From: Lachnospiraceae bacterium | Lineage (GTDB): Bacteria > Bacillota > Clostridia > Lachnospirales > Lachnospiraceae | Assembly: GCA_900759665.1 (NCBI GenBank) | Contig: CAAEWE010000029.1 | Span: forward strand, 1-7,447 | DNA: 7,447 nt | Direction of reading: 5' to 3' | In this document: piece by piece, positions 6,892 through 7,447 of the stretch | Layout: every line of letters begins with the position of its first letter | Numbering within the stretch: the first letter of the stretch is position 1 | Made by a program: the position numbers and the translations under genes | Notes under the pieces: model-generated | Databases searched by the model: none | The model's input: the letters and a program-made list of their open reading frames with translations, nothing else | Told to the model about the DNA's origin: nothing

Positions 6892-7045
6892 ATCCTCTAA
6901 ATGTTACAAAAATATTACATGCTATTCTCCTAATCCTGCGAAGTCACTTAAACACAATTTCGCCACTGGATAACATCCTATGGAAATAACGTACTAAACA
7001 TCAAAATAGTATCAATACCATGACAGTATAATAGCACACTACACA

Positions 7046-7091
7046 AAAAAATAATAGGAATAGAGATGGAAAATCCTGTCTCTATTCCTAT
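7046..7091 (-). terminator. Rho-independent terminator for a gene upstream of uvrB
   Basis: A perfect 13-bp inverted repeat: 7079-7091 pairs with 7054-7066 around a 12-nt loop (7067-7078) that can add GGA/TCC pairs. Read on the minus strand the stem is followed by TATTTTTTTG (7053-7044), a good T tract; read on the plus strand it is followed only by CTTTTCT. It therefore most likely ends the minus-strand transcript that enters at 7447 and shields uvrB from it. The stem is AT-rich, which lowers its strength. Confidence 0.7.
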
Positions 7092-7346
7092 CTTTTCTAA
7101 CAGAAGCATATATATGAATCTGATCACAGGACGGAACACTCCTGCTTTTGCAAAGGATACGGTGTATCGTTTTATGAAGATGATCCAGATCAACTGGATG
7201 CAAAAGTGGACAAAAGAAGCATTGGTTACAAACGCAGAAAACTGTCCACGGAAAAAGGAACATCTGCCATGCTTACGCTTTTGGAAGCTGCTAAAAAAGC
7301 AGCAATCCCTGCGAAATATGTTCTCTTTGACAGCTGTTTTTCCTCT
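7087..7346 (+). pseudogene. Remnant of an IS4-like DDE transposase, internally deleted
   Basis: Two pieces of one transposase lie on the plus strand in different frames. The first, about 7090-7197, reads IFSNRSIYMNLITGRNTPAF then KDTVYRFMKMIQINW, matching the segment that precedes the catalytic domain in IS4-like transposases common in Clostridia. The second, 7197-7346, reads AKVDKRSIGYKRRKLSTEKG and ends LLEAAKKAAIPAKYVLFDSCFSS, matching the region around the second catalytic aspartate (codon at 7329-7331). From remembered homologues about 100 codons are missing between them, including the first catalytic aspartate, and the frame shifts at the join. The start and the C-terminal part with the catalytic glutamate are also gone. 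It cannot be active. No terminal inverted repeats or target duplication were seen. The family assignment rests on recalled homology, not a search. Confidence 0.72.
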
Positions 7347-7447
7347 CAACCATTTCCCTCGCAACTTATTTTTTTATCTCTTTTCTTTGCCATATTGTTA
7401 TTTATGCCTTCATCCTTCTTGACCAGCTCTTTATAGCGAATGGCATA
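7346..7447 (-). CDS. C-terminal end of an unidentified protein (partial)
   Basis: From the window edge a minus-strand frame is open for 33 codons to a TGA at 7346-7348; the other two minus-strand frames here are broken by stops. The peptide is strongly charged (YAIRYKELVKKDEGI..., then MAKKRDKKI near the end), typical of a soluble C-terminal tail, and I do not recognise it. Its stop codon lies within two bases of the point where the transposase similarity on the other strand ends, so the tail may have been altered by that event. The hairpin at 7054-7091 would be its terminator. It could be a chance open frame; the length alone is not decisive. Confidence 0.45.
   Translation of the reverse strand, partial: YAIRYKELVKKDEGINNNMAKKRDKKISCEGNG

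Noticed and set aside
7312..7323. CGAAATATGTTC, resembling a Gram-positive SOS (LexA) box upstream of uvrB
   Set aside because: It is one base short between the half sites, lies almost 500 bp from uvrB beyond a terminator, and is explained by the transposase coding sequence.
6978..7364. 128-codon minus-strand open frame upstream of uvrB
   Set aside because: It is the reverse shadow of the transposase remnant and spans the terminator hairpin; composition is not protein-like.

Overview
The window reads like the chromosome of a low-to-mid GC Gram-positive gut anaerobe of the Lachnospiraceae type (Clostridia, near Blautia, Dorea or Roseburia). This is inferred from strong AGGAGG-type ribosome binding sites, the sigma-A style promoter of rplM, the rplM-rpsI pair, and the combination of an intracellular GH42 beta-galactosidase with a LacI-type regulator. 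No rRNA, tRNA, CRISPR array or complete insertion sequence was seen. All intact genes lie on the minus strand, so transcription runs from high to low coordinates.

Layout in the direction of transcription. (1) At 7346-7447 the last 33 codons of a gene enter from beyond the window; it is not identified. (2) At about 7087-7346, on the opposite strand, lies a dead IS4-like transposase remnant with a large internal deletion. It is followed at 7054-7091 by a 13-bp-stem hairpin with a T tract that reads as a minus-strand terminator. (3) uvrB (4818-6827) encodes the damage-recognition helicase subunit of nucleotide excision repair, has a GTG start and probably its own promoter. (4) Only 53 bp after uvrB, with no visible terminator, comes a GH42 beta-galactosidase (2743-4764), then a small three-helix membrane protein of unknown function (2290-2667), then a LacI-family regulator (1171-2193) with its own likely promoter. 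(5) After a gap holding a 28-bp tandem repeat comes the ribosomal protein operon rplM-rpsI (L13, S9; 78-927). It is driven by a perfect-consensus promoter and preceded by a structured leader that fits an autoregulatory L13 leader.

The middle block looks like a small sugar-use module: an intracellular beta-galactosidase, a membrane protein and a sugar-sensing repressor, placed between two housekeeping units (DNA repair and ribosome). No transporter is present, so the substrate would have to enter through a system encoded elsewhere. I see no clearly new defence or mobile system. The most interesting parts are the boundaries: the transposase scar wedged between an upstream gene end and its probable terminator, the repeat abutting the rplM promoter, and the unexplained membrane protein in the galactosidase block.
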